A DNA stretch of 64,000 nt from Bacillota bacterium (GTDB lineage Bacteria; Bacillota; Clostridia; Acetivibrionales; DSM-1351): positions 1-64,000 of the forward strand of contig JAEWMS010000055.1 in NCBI GenBank assembly GCA_023393115.1. Direction: 5' to 3'. This document shows, in pieces, positions 34,217-43,048 of this stretch. Positions within the stretch are counted from its first letter, which is position 1; each line of letters begins with the position of its first letter. The notes beneath the pieces are model-generated. The model had not been told where the DNA came from, did no database searches, and saw only the letters and a program-made list of their open reading frames with translations. The position numbers and the translations under genes are program-made.

Positions 34217-35002
34217 TTAACCTCCCACCCCTTCATAAAGGTGTATCATGTGTTTGTACATAAGTATTCCCAGCAGTGCAAATAAAACACATGGTATTAT
34301 TGCGACAAACATAAGAAAATCTGCTCTTCCAAGTAATGCGGCTGCCGGGAAACATCCCACCATTGCCACTGGGATAATAAAAGCAGAAAAGTTTGCAATA
34401 GCCTTGTTTAATATACTTTGAGGATACTTCCCAAAGGACTTTATACTCTCAAATATCTCTGGTATTCTGGAATTTCCAACCCATTTAAAGGAGGTAGCCG
34501 CCATAATAAGCGACATCCCCATCATTACCAAAAGTCCCGAAATAAACAGCAATAAAAACTGAAGCCACATGGATAATGATATGGAGCCTATATTTGCAGC
34601 CGCAATACCAAACATGATGCCTCCACCGGCAATAAGGCCGATACTATCAAGTTCAAAGGTTGATGCAATCAAAAAGAACAGACAATCCACCGGCTTAATC
34701 AGAACTATTTCCAGACTTCCTTCAATTATGTAACGCATGGTTGCCCATAATACACCATTAAATAGCGCATTTGAAATTCCGGCAGACAAAGTGAATACAG
34801 CCTGAATAAGCAGAACCTCATAAAAGGACCACTCAGGGAAGCTGGCACCCGAACCATAAATAAGAATTGTAACTAAAGGAAACAGGATATTACTTATTAA
34901 CATAATAATTGTACTTAAAATAAAATTAAACCTGTAAGTGGAGGCTGTTGCAAAGGATACTTTTATGCACTCCTTGTAAATTCCCACATAGTTTGATTTC
35001 AT
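34217..35002 (-). CDS. ABC-2 type permease, subunit 1
   Basis: About 261 residues with six hydrophobic helices, matching the ABC-2 permeases that work in pairs with one ATPase (DUF990-like). Typical is the segment YIIEGSLEIVLIKPVDCLFF between helices 2 and 3. The ATG at 35002 has a GGGAGG site. Adjacent to the ATPase and the second permease, so it forms a heterodimeric exporter. Substrate unknown. Confidence 0.83.
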   Translation of the reverse strand: MKSNYVGIYKECIKVSFATASTYRFNFILSTIIMLISNILFPLVTILIYGSGASFPEWSFYEVLLIQAVFTLSAGISNALFNGVLWATMRYIIEGSLEIVLIKPVDCLFFLIASTFELDSIGLIAGGGIMFGIAAANIGSISLSMWLQFLLLFISGLLVMMGMSLIMAATSFKWVGNSRIPEIFESIKSFGKYPQSILNKAIANFSAFIIPVAMVGCFPAAALLGRADFLMFVAIIPCVLFALLGILMYKHMIHLYEGVGG

Positions 35003-35121
35003 ATTAACCTCCCAAAACACAGAATGTGGCTTTGAGCCGCATTGTGGCAACAAAATGCTATGAAAGTCTACTCCAATATCCGCAAGGTGGCGAATAAAGG
35101 AGGTTAATTGGCCATTTCAAA

Positions 35122-35940
35122 TCAGGCGCCCACCCCAGTAAATCTTTTCATCGAAGCTCTGTATAGGATTTCACTTATTAACACAATCAACAATACTGCC
35201 ACAGCCTGAATTCCCACTATTTGCGGTATACTCATGGTAATACCCGCCAGTGAATATTTTCCGGTAAAAACCATGGTGGGAACATAGGAAATATACTGAA
35301 AAGGCAAAAAGAACAGCAGTTTCTGCAAAGGCTCCGGGAAGAACACCAGAGGAATGAGGCCTCCTGAAAAAATAGCCTGCAGCAGTTGAAATACGCTTCG
35401 TATGCTCGAAGTTTGAACAAGCCAAAATGCTGTCAGTCCAATTATGTAATTCATATAAAAATTCATCATGAAGGCAAGTCCAATTGAAAGAATTGTCCAA
35501 CCAATGCTTGCCGGCATCATATTAACCTTGAATATGAACACAAATATCAATAGGCAGGGAATAAATTCAAAAAGGAAGCCTAAAATGCGGTGTCCAATTT
35601 TTTGTGACAGCGCAAAAAACCTATGATGTATTGGCCGGAGGGCAAAAGTCAGAAACTTGCCCGTCCTTACCAGCATTTGCAGATTCCAGTCTGCAAAATC
35701 CATAGTCAGGTAACCGATCAGCGCAGTTACACCAAAATAAGTCAGTATTTGGGAAAGCTCCATTCCGTTTATGGTATTATTCCCCGAATATACCGCCTTC
35801 CAAATAAAATATTGTACAATGAAATACACCGGGCCAACAAAGATGGAGACCATAGAGTGAGTACGGTAGGCGCTCCATTCCTTGTAAGTTACCATTGCTA
35901 CTGCTTTTATTACCTGTAACCTTCTTTTTATGTAGTCCAT
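35122..35940 (-). CDS. ABC-2 type permease, subunit 2
   Basis: About 272 residues with six hydrophobic helices, the second channel subunit of the exporter. It contains the matching LVRTGKFLTFALRPIHHRF segment, aligned with the YIIEGSLEIVLIKP stretch of subunit 1. Its ATG overlaps the stop of the upstream serine hydrolase gene (TAATG), which couples the two. About 120 bases separate it from subunit 1. Confidence 0.83.
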   Translation of the reverse strand: MDYIKRRLQVIKAVAMVTYKEWSAYRTHSMVSIFVGPVYFIVQYFIWKAVYSGNNTINGMELSQILTYFGVTALIGYLTMDFADWNLQMLVRTGKFLTFALRPIHHRFFALSQKIGHRILGFLFEFIPCLLIFVFIFKVNMMPASIGWTILSIGLAFMMNFYMNYIIGLTAFWLVQTSSIRSVFQLLQAIFSGGLIPLVFFPEPLQKLLFFLPFQYISYVPTMVFTGKYSLAGITMSIPQIVGIQAVAVLLIVLISEILYRASMKRFTGVGA

Positions 35941-37103
35941 TATTTCAACCCCGACCATATTATTGCTGATACATTATTTATAGCATGTGCATACCAATTG
36001 TCTCCCACAAAGGGTGCAAACCAGACAGCTACCAGCTTTTCAGCGGGATCAATTGTCAGGCAGCAGGTTCCATAACCCTCATGAAAAAAAGTTTCCGGAC
36101 TATATAAGGTCCCCAAATTGTATTTCATATCGGGACCTAACCCAAATCTGTGGTATACTCCGCCACTATTCCAGCAATAATCCATAACATCTGGCGTTGT
36201 ATAAACCGATGTCATTTTTTCCACGGCTTTTCTTCCTATAATCCTTTTTCCATTAAAGGTTCCTTTATTTAAAAGCATTGTTCCAAACTTTATTAAATCA
36301 GCTGTTGTGGAATACATACCATTCCAGGTAGCGGGAACTTTACTCCATATGCCGTTGTCCTTCTTTTCACCCGCCAAAAGAGAATTAAGGTACTTTTCGA
36401 ACCGCGGAAAGTGCAATATGTATCTTTCGGCCTTATTCAGGTCGGGTTCAAAACTGGTATCATCCATTTCACAGGGTTTAACTATATTCTCCATAATATA
36501 GTCATATGAAAAAACACCTGTGACTCTCTCAATTATTTCACCAAGAATGACATAGCCAAAGCTGCAGTACGCCCACTCTTTTCCCGGTTCTGTTCTCATT
36601 ACCGCCGACAGGCCGGCTTCAATCCAGTTTGCATCCTTTGTATCCTTAATATGTTCAATAAAGTCCCACGGGGCTTTATAATATTTATTTTCAAAACAGC
36701 CGGGGTCGGCAGCTAGTCCAGACGTATGTGTTAACAGCTGCGCGATGTTTATTTTGTTAAACGGAGGGGCTTTAAATTCCTCCAGAAACTCACCTACCGT
36801 TTGGTCCAGGCGCAGCTTCCCGTCCTCTGCAAGCTGAATAATTGCAACAGCGCAGAATAATTTGGTTATTGAAAAAACTCTATATATAGTATCGGGTTTT
36901 AAGGGCCTGTCATCGGTTTCCTTATATGAAAATTTGCCTAAAGCCGTATTTGTAAATACTTTGCCATCAATAGCCAGGCTATAAGCTGCTCCTTGAATCT
37001 CCTTTTTCTCAAGCATTTTTTCAAAGTGTTGATTTAACACTTTCAACCTATTTCCGTCATATCCAACTTCCTCCGGTGAAAACGGTGTTTTTGTGCTTAT
37101 CAA
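35940..37103 (-). CDS. serine hydrolase, beta-lactamase family (copy 2)
   Basis: About 387 residues in the class C beta-lactamase/esterase fold. SITK gives the SxxK nucleophile (VFSITKLFCAV), LTHTSGL and WAYCSFGYVILG are further family segments; the YxN motif reads Y-C-S. There is no signal peptide, so it appears cytoplasmic, unlike the lipoprotein member at 23.4 kb. Alignment with its paralogue (which begins MISFKTPY) places the start at TTG 37103 (reading M-I-S-T-K-T-P-F), with AAGGA ten bases upstream. The frame opens at 37157 within the previous gene. It is coupled to the exporter permease. Confidence 0.8.
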   Translation of the reverse strand: MISTKTPFSPEEVGYDGNRLKVLNQHFEKMLEKKEIQGAAYSLAIDGKVFTNTALGKFSYKETDDRPLKPDTIYRVFSITKLFCAVAIIQLAEDGKLRLDQTVGEFLEEFKAPPFNKINIAQLLTHTSGLAADPGCFENKYYKAPWDFIEHIKDTKDANWIEAGLSAVMRTEPGKEWAYCSFGYVILGEIIERVTGVFSYDYIMENIVKPCEMDDTSFEPDLNKAERYILHFPRFEKYLNSLLAGEKKDNGIWSKVPATWNGMYSTTADLIKFGTMLLNKGTFNGKRIIGRKAVEKMTSVYTTPDVMDYCWNSGGVYHRFGLGPDMKYNLGTLYSPETFFHEGYGTCCLTIDPAEKLVAVWFAPFVGDNWYAHAINNVSAIIWSGLK

Positions 37104-37138
37104 TTTACCCACATCCTTTTCAAGTAATTCTGTATTAA

Positions 37139-38293
37139 CTATTCCAGCCCCGACCACATGATAGCTGCCACATTAAACAAGGCATGGGCGCACCAAACAT
37201 CATTAACAAAGGGCACAAACCACGCAGCTACAAGCTTTTCTACAGGATCTACTATGAGACAGCATCCCCCGGCACCCTCGTGGAAAAAGGTACCCTCTGA
37301 ATACATAGAAGACAAATTACGTCTTAAATCCGGCCCTAATGCATAGGGTCGGTATATTCCTTCAGCGCCCCAGCAATAGTCCTTTATATTAGGAGTGGTG
37401 TGCAAAGCAGTCATTTTTTCTATTGCTTTTCTGCCTAATATCCTTTTTCCGTTATAGGTACCTTTATTCAGGAGCATTGTACCAAATTTACATAAATCCT
37501 GTGCAGTTGAATGTAAACCGCCCCCAGTTGAGGGTATTTTTCCCCATAACCCAAAGTCAAGTTTCTCTCCGGCAAGAACTTTGTTTATATTTTTTTCCAT
37601 CCGCTCATTTCTTACTGCATGTCGTTTAGCAGTTTCAACCGTTAAATCGAAAAAAGTGTCTTCCATTTCACAAGGCTTTACTATTTTTTCTATTATGTAA
37701 TCGTTTGCAAATATACCACTTACCCGGGATATGATCTCTCCCAGTATTACAAAGCCAAAGCTGCAATAGGCCCACTCTTCGCCCGGTTGCTTTCTCATTC
37801 CTGATGAAAGAGCTGCTTCAATCCAATTTTTATCCTTCATTTGTTCTATAAAGTCCCAAGGAGAAACAAAGTATTTATTATCAAAGCATCCCGGGTCTGC
37901 CATTAATCCTGAAGTATGGGTTAGTAGGTGGGCAATATTGATTTTATTAAATGGAGGAGCCTTGAACTCGTCTATGAAGTCACCAACAAATTGATCCAGA
38001 CGCATTTTACCATCATCAACCAGTTGAAAAATAGCCGTCGCACAAAAAAGCTTTGTTATAGATGCTAAATTTTGAATGGTATCAGGTTGAACAAGCCTGT
38101 CATCATCATCTCTATAAGATAATTTACCTAAAGCATTATTTGAAAAAACCTTGCCATCTCTTACAAGACAGTAATTTGCAGACTGAAGTTCATTTGCTTC
38201 CATCATTTTTAAGAAATGCTGGTTCAGTACCTCCAGACGTTGTCCGTTGTATCCCACATCTTTCGGTAAATAAGGTGTTTTAAAACTAATCAT
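37139..38293 (-). CDS. serine hydrolase, beta-lactamase family (copy 1)
   Basis: A 384-residue paralogue of the gene downstream, with about half of the residues shared by eye. SITK (LASITKLFCATA), LTHTSGL and WAYCSFGFVILG are conserved. No signal peptide. It is the first gene of a five-gene unit (two hydrolases, two permeases, one ATPase) with AGGGGG before its ATG and a promoter with inverted repeats upstream. Family members cleave esters, amides or D-amino-acid peptides; the substrate is unknown. Confidence 0.82.
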   Translation of the reverse strand: MISFKTPYLPKDVGYNGQRLEVLNQHFLKMMEANELQSANYCLVRDGKVFSNNALGKLSYRDDDDRLVQPDTIQNLASITKLFCATAIFQLVDDGKMRLDQFVGDFIDEFKAPPFNKINIAHLLTHTSGLMADPGCFDNKYFVSPWDFIEQMKDKNWIEAALSSGMRKQPGEEWAYCSFGFVILGEIISRVSGIFANDYIIEKIVKPCEMEDTFFDLTVETAKRHAVRNERMEKNINKVLAGEKLDFGLWGKIPSTGGGLHSTAQDLCKFGTMLLNKGTYNGKRILGRKAIEKMTALHTTPNIKDYCWGAEGIYRPYALGPDLRRNLSSMYSEGTFFHEGAGGCCLIVDPVEKLVAAWFVPFVNDVWCAHALFNVAAIMWSGLE

Positions 38294-38305
38294 CCATATA
38301 CCCCC

Positions 38306-38369
38306 TGTAACATATTAACATTTATCTTTTTGGTTAAATAATTCTACCATAATGTTACATTCAGGACAA
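38306..38369 (-). promoter_or_regulatory. promoter of the hydrolase-exporter unit with inverted repeat
   Basis: On the minus strand TTGTCC (38364-38369) and TAGAAT (38341-38346) are 17 bases apart. TGTAACAT occurs inside the spacer (38352-38359) and its inverse ATGTTACA 38 bases downstream (38306-38313), a plausible operator pair. Confidence 0.55.
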
Positions 38370-38388
38370 CTTAACAAACAATTTATAC

Positions 38389-38904
38389 TTATTTTTTCTC
38401 ACCCTTTTTCTCACTAGCTACCAAAATGGAGTCAGTTTCACCGATGATATATTTGCCCATTATCCCGACCAGAACCACTCCCACAATTGCCGGTATAATC
38501 TGGCCTATACATAGGCTCAAAGCCAGGACCCCATATGGAATATTAAGAAGGTATGAAAGCCATAACGGAACTAAAAGACCGGGGCCAAAAACTAATGGTA
38601 CTGCAATAAACCATATGTTCCACTTAAATCTCCTCACGAGATAAATAGCTCCGGAGGTTATGATTCCCGCAATAATTCCACCGAACATATCCAGTGGACC
38701 AAGTCCTCCCATAATGGTGTTGCTTAAGAAATTTGCCAATCCCAGAGGAATAATGAGAAATGGGTATATATAGCTTAGTGAATACAGGGATGTTGCTATT
38801 CTTATCTGGTACTGTCCAAAAGCGAAGCCCTGGGTTACAAACATTATTACCACGTACAGTGCAATTACTATTGCTGAAATGGTTATTTTTCTTACTGGTT
38901 TCAT
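38389..38904 (-). CDS. queT: QueT-family transporter (ECF S component)
   Basis: A 171-residue membrane protein with five or six helices. The family pattern is visible in FGQYQIRIATSLYSLSYIYP, then GLANFLSN, then GPLDMFGGIIAGI, as in QueT proteins, the substrate-binding components of energy-coupling-factor transporters thought to import queuosine precursors. The shared energising module must be encoded elsewhere. It is the last gene behind the double-cubane protein and its activator; that context is unusual. A GGAGG site precedes the ATG. Confidence 0.72.
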   Translation of the reverse strand: MKPVRKITISAIVIALYVVIMFVTQGFAFGQYQIRIATSLYSLSYIYPFLIIPLGLANFLSNTIMGGLGPLDMFGGIIAGIITSGAIYLVRRFKWNIWFIAVPLVFGPGLLVPLWLSYLLNIPYGVLALSLCIGQIIPAIVGVVLVGIMGKYIIGETDSILVASEKKGEKK

Positions 38905-38925
38905 AATTAATTTCCTCCATGATAT

Positions 38926-39687
38926 TTAATAAATAAGGCCTGCGTAGCTGCAGCAGCCCACAGCACCGTTGAACTGAGGCTCCGCAATACATACAAGCTC
39001 ATCAAAATCCTTGCGAAGATATATATTTATCGCCCTGTTTTTCGCCACCCCGCCAGAAAGGACAAGTTTACGGCCCTTGAATCTGGAAAGAAGCGGATTG
39101 AGCCTTTTATATAACGAATAATTTACTCCTGCACAAAGCTGTCTGATTTCTATACCCTCGGCTATTTTGCCTATCAGCTCCGATTCCGAAAAAACCGAAC
39201 AGGTTGAATTCAGTTCTATTGGATCCTCATAGTGTTGTGATAAATCCTCCAGTGATACTTCAAGGACAGAAGCCATGTTTTCCAGGTATCTTCCGCAGGA
39301 GGCAGCACATTTCTCATTAAGCTCCAGGTCGGTTACCAGCCCTTTCTCAACCTTTATCACCTTTACATCCTGTCCGCCTATATCCAGAAGAATAAAATCC
39401 TTCAGGCCGGTTTGGTACATTGCCCCATATACATGGGCCTTGATTTCGGTTATTGCCTTAAACCTGCTCAAATCTGTATTATTCCGGCCATAACCTGTTG
39501 AAACCGCTTTATCTGGTGTTCCCAGTCCAAGCCGTTCAATATCCACTTCCAGCTTGTTATTGCAGTATGTACAATATTGTTTATAAAATGACATTGTACT
39601 GATTTTCTTCATCTCTGATATAATTCCGCCCTCCATGGCAGCAATCTTAACTTCCCTGCTGCCCATATCAATTCCCAGAGTTTTCAT
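38926..39687 (-). CDS. BadF/HgdC-type ATPase, activator of the dehydratase-like partner
   Basis: A 253-residue ASKHA-fold ATPase of the 2-hydroxyglutaryl-CoA dehydratase activator family. GIDMGSREVKIA and DIGGQDVKVI are the two phosphate motifs; LSGGVAKN is the adenosine motif. The bridging [4Fe-4S] cluster would be held by Cys in EKCAASCGRY and STCSVFSESE. Such proteins use ATP to push single electrons at very low potential into a partner, here the neighbouring gene with which it overlaps by about 17 bases. Confidence 0.88.
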   Translation of the reverse strand: MKTLGIDMGSREVKIAAMEGGIISEMKKISTMSFYKQYCTYCNNKLEVDIERLGLGTPDKAVSTGYGRNNTDLSRFKAITEIKAHVYGAMYQTGLKDFILLDIGGQDVKVIKVEKGLVTDLELNEKCAASCGRYLENMASVLEVSLEDLSQHYEDPIELNSTCSVFSESELIGKIAEGIEIRQLCAGVNYSLYKRLNPLLSRFKGRKLVLSGGVAKNRAINIYLRKDFDELVCIAEPQFNGAVGCCSYAGLIY

Positions 39688-40684
39688 CAGGTACTCCTTT
39701 CAAATCGGAAAGCATATCGAGAAATGCCTCCAATCTCAACTTTGTTCTTGAGTCAAGCCGGTTGGACTTGTCTCCTTCAATGGTCAAAACCGGTATGTCC
39801 AGCTTCTGCTTTACCACAATATCTTCAATGGCTCTATGGCAGAATGCCTGAGTATAATGAATTATACCGTCAAGCTTTCTGATTCTTACCTGCCTTTGTA
39901 CTTCACGGAGTCTGAACTCCAGATCATATGGGTATGTATAGTCATAGTACTGCCTGTAAATACTATCCGCTTTTATTGACCTGGGAAAAGCAAATTCACG
40001 CTGGACTTCATTGTAAACTATCCCGGCATTAAATTTCTCTACATAATCATATAAGTCGCAAGTCATTGGAGGCACTCCCATATATCCCAGACGGATTGAT
40101 GGAGGCCTCGGCGTTCTATCGACCATTTCGGCTATTTTATCCTCGAGTGTTTTCAGATACTGTGAAGTATCGCCATTAAAATCACTTAACGAAACCTGAT
40201 ATAAGTGATTTTCAAAGCCTGTTGCCTTACCATCCTCATATGTAAGTTCATCAACTCTTCTGGCATACTGCCGGATTTGCTCCAAGTCTCTTCTAACGGC
40301 TTCAACCTGGGTTTCGGAGACACCAAACATGTCCATAAATTTATTAATTTCGGCAGTCACGTTTTCCAGCGTATGGTTTGAGGGGTAGGAAAAATCATAG
40401 GTTTTAATCCCCTTACTCTTCAGAACTTCCAGCAGAGCCCTGGTGTTGGAACAATCCCCTTCCATCACTCCCACAAGCTCATCAATTTCATAACGCAGGC
40501 AGGCACCATATAGTCCTTTGATCCATGCACAGGAGCTTTTTGGGAACCCATCCCTTTCAGCTCTTTCAATATCCTGGGCGTAGGCTTCGTCAGATATGAA
40601 AATATTATTCAGGTCAATTACCCTGTACCCGGCTGCCAGCAACACTTCTACCGGTACAGTTGTTGTTATTCCGATATTACGCAT
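39668..40684 (-). CDS. 2-hydroxyacyl-CoA dehydratase D-like / double-cubane cluster protein
   Basis: About 338 residues, HgdB-like fold. Cysteines in SSCAWIKGLYGAC, in GDCSNT and in the late AFCHRAIED match the ligand pattern of iron-sulfur proteins of this family. Because there is only one dehydratase-type subunit, with an activator, and no partner subunit or CoA-transferase, it resembles the single-subunit double-cubane cluster proteins and E. coli YjiM rather than true dehydratases. It should be a low-potential reductase with an unknown small substrate. The ATG at 40684 has AAGGAG before it. A structured leader with terminator lies upstream. Confidence 0.78.
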   Translation of the reverse strand: MRNIGITTTVPVEVLLAAGYRVIDLNNIFISDEAYAQDIERAERDGFPKSSCAWIKGLYGACLRYEIDELVGVMEGDCSNTRALLEVLKSKGIKTYDFSYPSNHTLENVTAEINKFMDMFGVSETQVEAVRRDLEQIRQYARRVDELTYEDGKATGFENHLYQVSLSDFNGDTSQYLKTLEDKIAEMVDRTPRPPSIRLGYMGVPPMTCDLYDYVEKFNAGIVYNEVQREFAFPRSIKADSIYRQYYDYTYPYDLEFRLREVQRQVRIRKLDGIIHYTQAFCHRAIEDIVVKQKLDIPVLTIEGDKSNRLDSRTKLRLEAFLDMLSDLKGVPDENSGN

Positions 40685-40739
40685 TTGATCTCCTTTTTTA
40701 ACATATGACAATTAACTTTTCCTGTACATTTTTGCACAC

Positions 40740-40759
40740 AAAAAAAAGGGCATAAGCCC
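40740..40759 (-). terminator. intrinsic terminator in the leader of the double-cubane/queT unit
   Basis: On the minus strand GGGC-TTAT-GCCC is followed by eight T. It lies between the promoter and the first gene of the unit, so readthrough must be regulated. An upstream element (40772-40840) can form competing pairings. Confidence 0.75.
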
Positions 40760-40771
40760 CCTATAAACAAA

Positions 40772-40840
40772 AATAAGCCATCCTCCGATAGCTGGTCCGT
40801 AGTTTTGTTTATAGACAGGATGGTTACGAACTGTCTTATT
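40772..40840 (-). promoter_or_regulatory. candidate pseudoknotted riboswitch upstream of the double-cubane/queT unit
   Basis: The leader can form an outer stem AATAAG/CTTATT, an inner hairpin GACAG/CTGTC, and a pseudoknot in which CCATCC in the hairpin loop pairs with GGATGG near the 3' side. In competition, CTATAAACAAAA pairs with TTTTTGTTTATAG, reaching into the terminator region. Such a layout is typical of riboswitches. Since queT is in the unit, a queuosine-precursor (preQ1-like) ligand is a guess; I could not match the sequence to a known class. Confidence 0.55.
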
Positions 40841-40851
40841 CAATTGGAAAT

Positions 40852-40881
40852 ATTTTAGCATATTTAAAGTTCCATAGTCAA
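40852..40881 (-). promoter_or_regulatory. promoter of the double-cubane/queT leader
   Basis: TTGACT (40876-40881) and TAAAAT (40852-40857) on the minus strand, spacer 18 bases. Transcription would start just before the structured leader. Confidence 0.55.
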
Positions 40882-40898
40882 GCCAGGATTCAGTAGCT

Positions 40899-41858
40899 CT
40901 AAAACTCGTATTTTACAGGCCTTAAAAACAGATTAATCAATTCCTGCCTTGGCTCCTTACCCTCATGTAATATTGAATAGACTGAATTGCATATCGGTAA
41001 GTCCACACCATGCTTATCTGACAGCATTTTTAAGGCTTTAGCTGTTGAAACACCTTCTGCAAGCTTTTCAAATCTAGCTCCTTTAACAAATTCCTCTCCG
41101 TATTTTCTGTTATGACTATACTGTGAGAATAATGTTGCCTCATAATCTCCAAGATGACTTAGTCCATAAGCCGTTAGCTCATTGCCTCCCATAGCCTTGA
41201 TTAGTCTTGAAATTTCTCGGGTACCTCTAGCCATTAATGCGCCTTTCAAACTGCTGTAATTCAAACCGTCCAACATTCCTGCGGCAATTCCGATAACATT
41301 TTTTGCTGCAGCTCCAATCTCATTTCCTATAAGATCCTGACCATAATAAAACCTAATAATGTCACTTCCGAGTTCATTAACTATTGCTTTTGTAATATCA
41401 ATATTATTCGACCCCAAAACCATGCAATTTGGGATACCCTTTACATAATCCTGAACATGTCCGGGGCCTACCCAAATAGCCACATTCGTGCCTGCACCGA
41501 TTTCCTCATACATTATCTGCGACAGTCTTTTACCTGTATGTGCCTCAATACCCTTCATACATAAAATAAAAACTTTTGATGATACCGAAAATCCACTTAT
41601 CTGTTTAGCAAATTTTCTGAGTTCCTGAGCGCTGATAGATATAATAATAAACTCACCAAAGGATAGAGCCTCTTCCAAAGAATTGCTGAGCTGCATATCC
41701 TGCTGTAAATCCAAATAATTATTACATCTATTCTTCTTGATAATATCAAAGGACTTTGAATTTTCTCTTCCCCATAACATAACATTATGTCCGATTTTCT
41801 TTGCATACCAAGCCAGAAAAGTACCCCATCTTCCACTTCCCAGAACAGAAATATTCAT
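40899..41858 (-). CDS. gpsA: glycerol-3-phosphate dehydrogenase [NAD(P)+]
   Basis: A 319-residue enzyme that reduces dihydroxyacetone phosphate to sn-glycerol-3-phosphate for membrane lipid synthesis (EC 1.1.1.94). The Rossmann motif GSGRWGT starts at G7, ISAQEL and CMKGIE are family segments, GAAKNVIGIAAGM contains the catalytic Lys, and EGVSTAKAL is the substrate-side motif. Length is slightly short but normal. An AGGAG site precedes the ATG. It is monocistronic. A possible second copy elsewhere in the genome cannot be judged from this window. Confidence 0.92.
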   Translation of the reverse strand: MNISVLGSGRWGTFLAWYAKKIGHNVMLWGRENSKSFDIIKKNRCNNYLDLQQDMQLSNSLEEALSFGEFIIISISAQELRKFAKQISGFSVSSKVFILCMKGIEAHTGKRLSQIMYEEIGAGTNVAIWVGPGHVQDYVKGIPNCMVLGSNNIDITKAIVNELGSDIIRFYYGQDLIGNEIGAAAKNVIGIAAGMLDGLNYSSLKGALMARGTREISRLIKAMGGNELTAYGLSHLGDYEATLFSQYSHNRKYGEEFVKGARFEKLAEGVSTAKALKMLSDKHGVDLPICNSVYSILHEGKEPRQELINLFLRPVKYEF

Positions 41859-42057
41859 AATGTTTACTCCTGATTACAATTTTAGTATTTATTTAATTAT
41901 AACATAATATTCGATAAAGCCGCTTATTTACGAGGGTTTAATGGTATAATTAATGAGAATTGGAGTCCAGATATTGTCAAACGCGAGGAAAAAGGCATTG
42001 GAGGTCAAGATAAATAAACCTGTACATGCTATCCTGTTAACAAGGAGGTGCTGATAT

Positions 42058-42957
42058 ATGCACGCATGGGAACAAATACAAATAACTGTGAACTACATTG
42101 AGGAACACCTTTCAGAAGAAATACAAATTGAAAACCTTGCCAGGCTGGCTTCACTATCCCAGTTTTATTACCAGAGACTTTTCAGCAGATTGGTTAGGAG
42201 GCCTGTAAATGAATATATCAAGCTAAGACGTCTTGCAAAAGCATCAGAGGCATTAATTGAAAAAAACAAAAGAGTTCTTGATATCGCGCTGGACTCCGGT
42301 TTCTCATCTCATGAAACATTTACTAGGGCATTTAAAAATGCCTTCGGCATGACCCCGGAGGAGTACCGGTCAAATCCGGTCAGACTAAATAATTTTGTTA
42401 AACCTGAACTAACTTTGAATTATGTTCTCGTTGATGAAAATGTCCCCCTTATTGTTGACGGTATTGTCCTGGAAATAAAGCGCATGAAAATTACTGAGCC
42501 CCAAGACTTTCTTGGTCTGACATTAGAAGAACCTGTCAATCAAATTCCTGGAGGAGGTGGGACAGGAGTGGATAATCTCGGAAAATTATGGGATGATTTT
42601 CATGAGCTAAAAGCAAGTATAAGCGCTTTAAAAGCAGCTGGTGACGAGCTCGGGGTTACCTATCCAGGGACAAAAGAAGGTTATTACCGTTACTTTGCAG
42701 GTGCAGAAGCAGTGTCCGGGCAGCAGGTTCAGGGTGTTTTCTCATGGCAGTTACCGGTAGGTGAATATATTGTCTGTGCTTTTGAGGCTGAGGATTTTGA
42801 ACATCTTGTTACGGATGCGGTGTATAAAGCTCACAGGTATCTGTTTGAGACATGGCTGCCAAATCACAAATTAATTGTTAATCCCTTCGCAGTAGAACGG
42901 TATCCGGGACACAGCCCTGATACTACTTCAATGGAGATATGGGTATTGCCGACTTAA
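42058..42957 (+). CDS. AraC-family regulator with GyrI-like effector-binding domain
   Basis: A 299-residue transcription factor. Residues 1-105 hold two helix-turn-helix motifs of the AraC/XylS class (LARLASLSQFYYQRLFSRL and ALDSGFSSHETFTRAFK, then GMTPEEYR). The C-terminal 160 residues match the AraC effector-binding/GyrI-like fold (VDGIVLEIKRM...PVGEYIVCAFEAEDFEHLV), as in Rob- or BmrR-like sensors of small hydrophobic compounds. An AAGGAGG site precedes the ATG and a TATAAT box lies near 41945. The small gene downstream may be its target or partner. Confidence 0.88.
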   Translation: MHAWEQIQITVNYIEEHLSEEIQIENLARLASLSQFYYQRLFSRLVRRPVNEYIKLRRLAKASEALIEKNKRVLDIALDSGFSSHETFTRAFKNAFGMTPEEYRSNPVRLNNFVKPELTLNYVLVDENVPLIVDGIVLEIKRMKITEPQDFLGLTLEEPVNQIPGGGGTGVDNLGKLWDDFHELKASISALKAAGDELGVTYPGTKEGYYRYFAGAEAVSGQQVQGVFSWQLPVGEYIVCAFEAEDFEHLVTDAVYKAHRYLFETWLPNHKLIVNPFAVERYPGHSPDTTSMEIWVLPT

Positions 42958-43048
42958 TAAGTTTAAAAGTGCACAACTAAAAATATACTATTTGTTAATA
43001 TGCTCCTTGTATATTATTTTACTCAATATAAAGCGGAGGAACTATCCC

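Noticed and set aside
41953..42057. Short upstream reading frame before the AraC-family gene
   Set aside because: Its ATG lies three bases after the TATAAT box, so it would not be in the transcript as a normal translated leader, and it has no ribosome-binding site.
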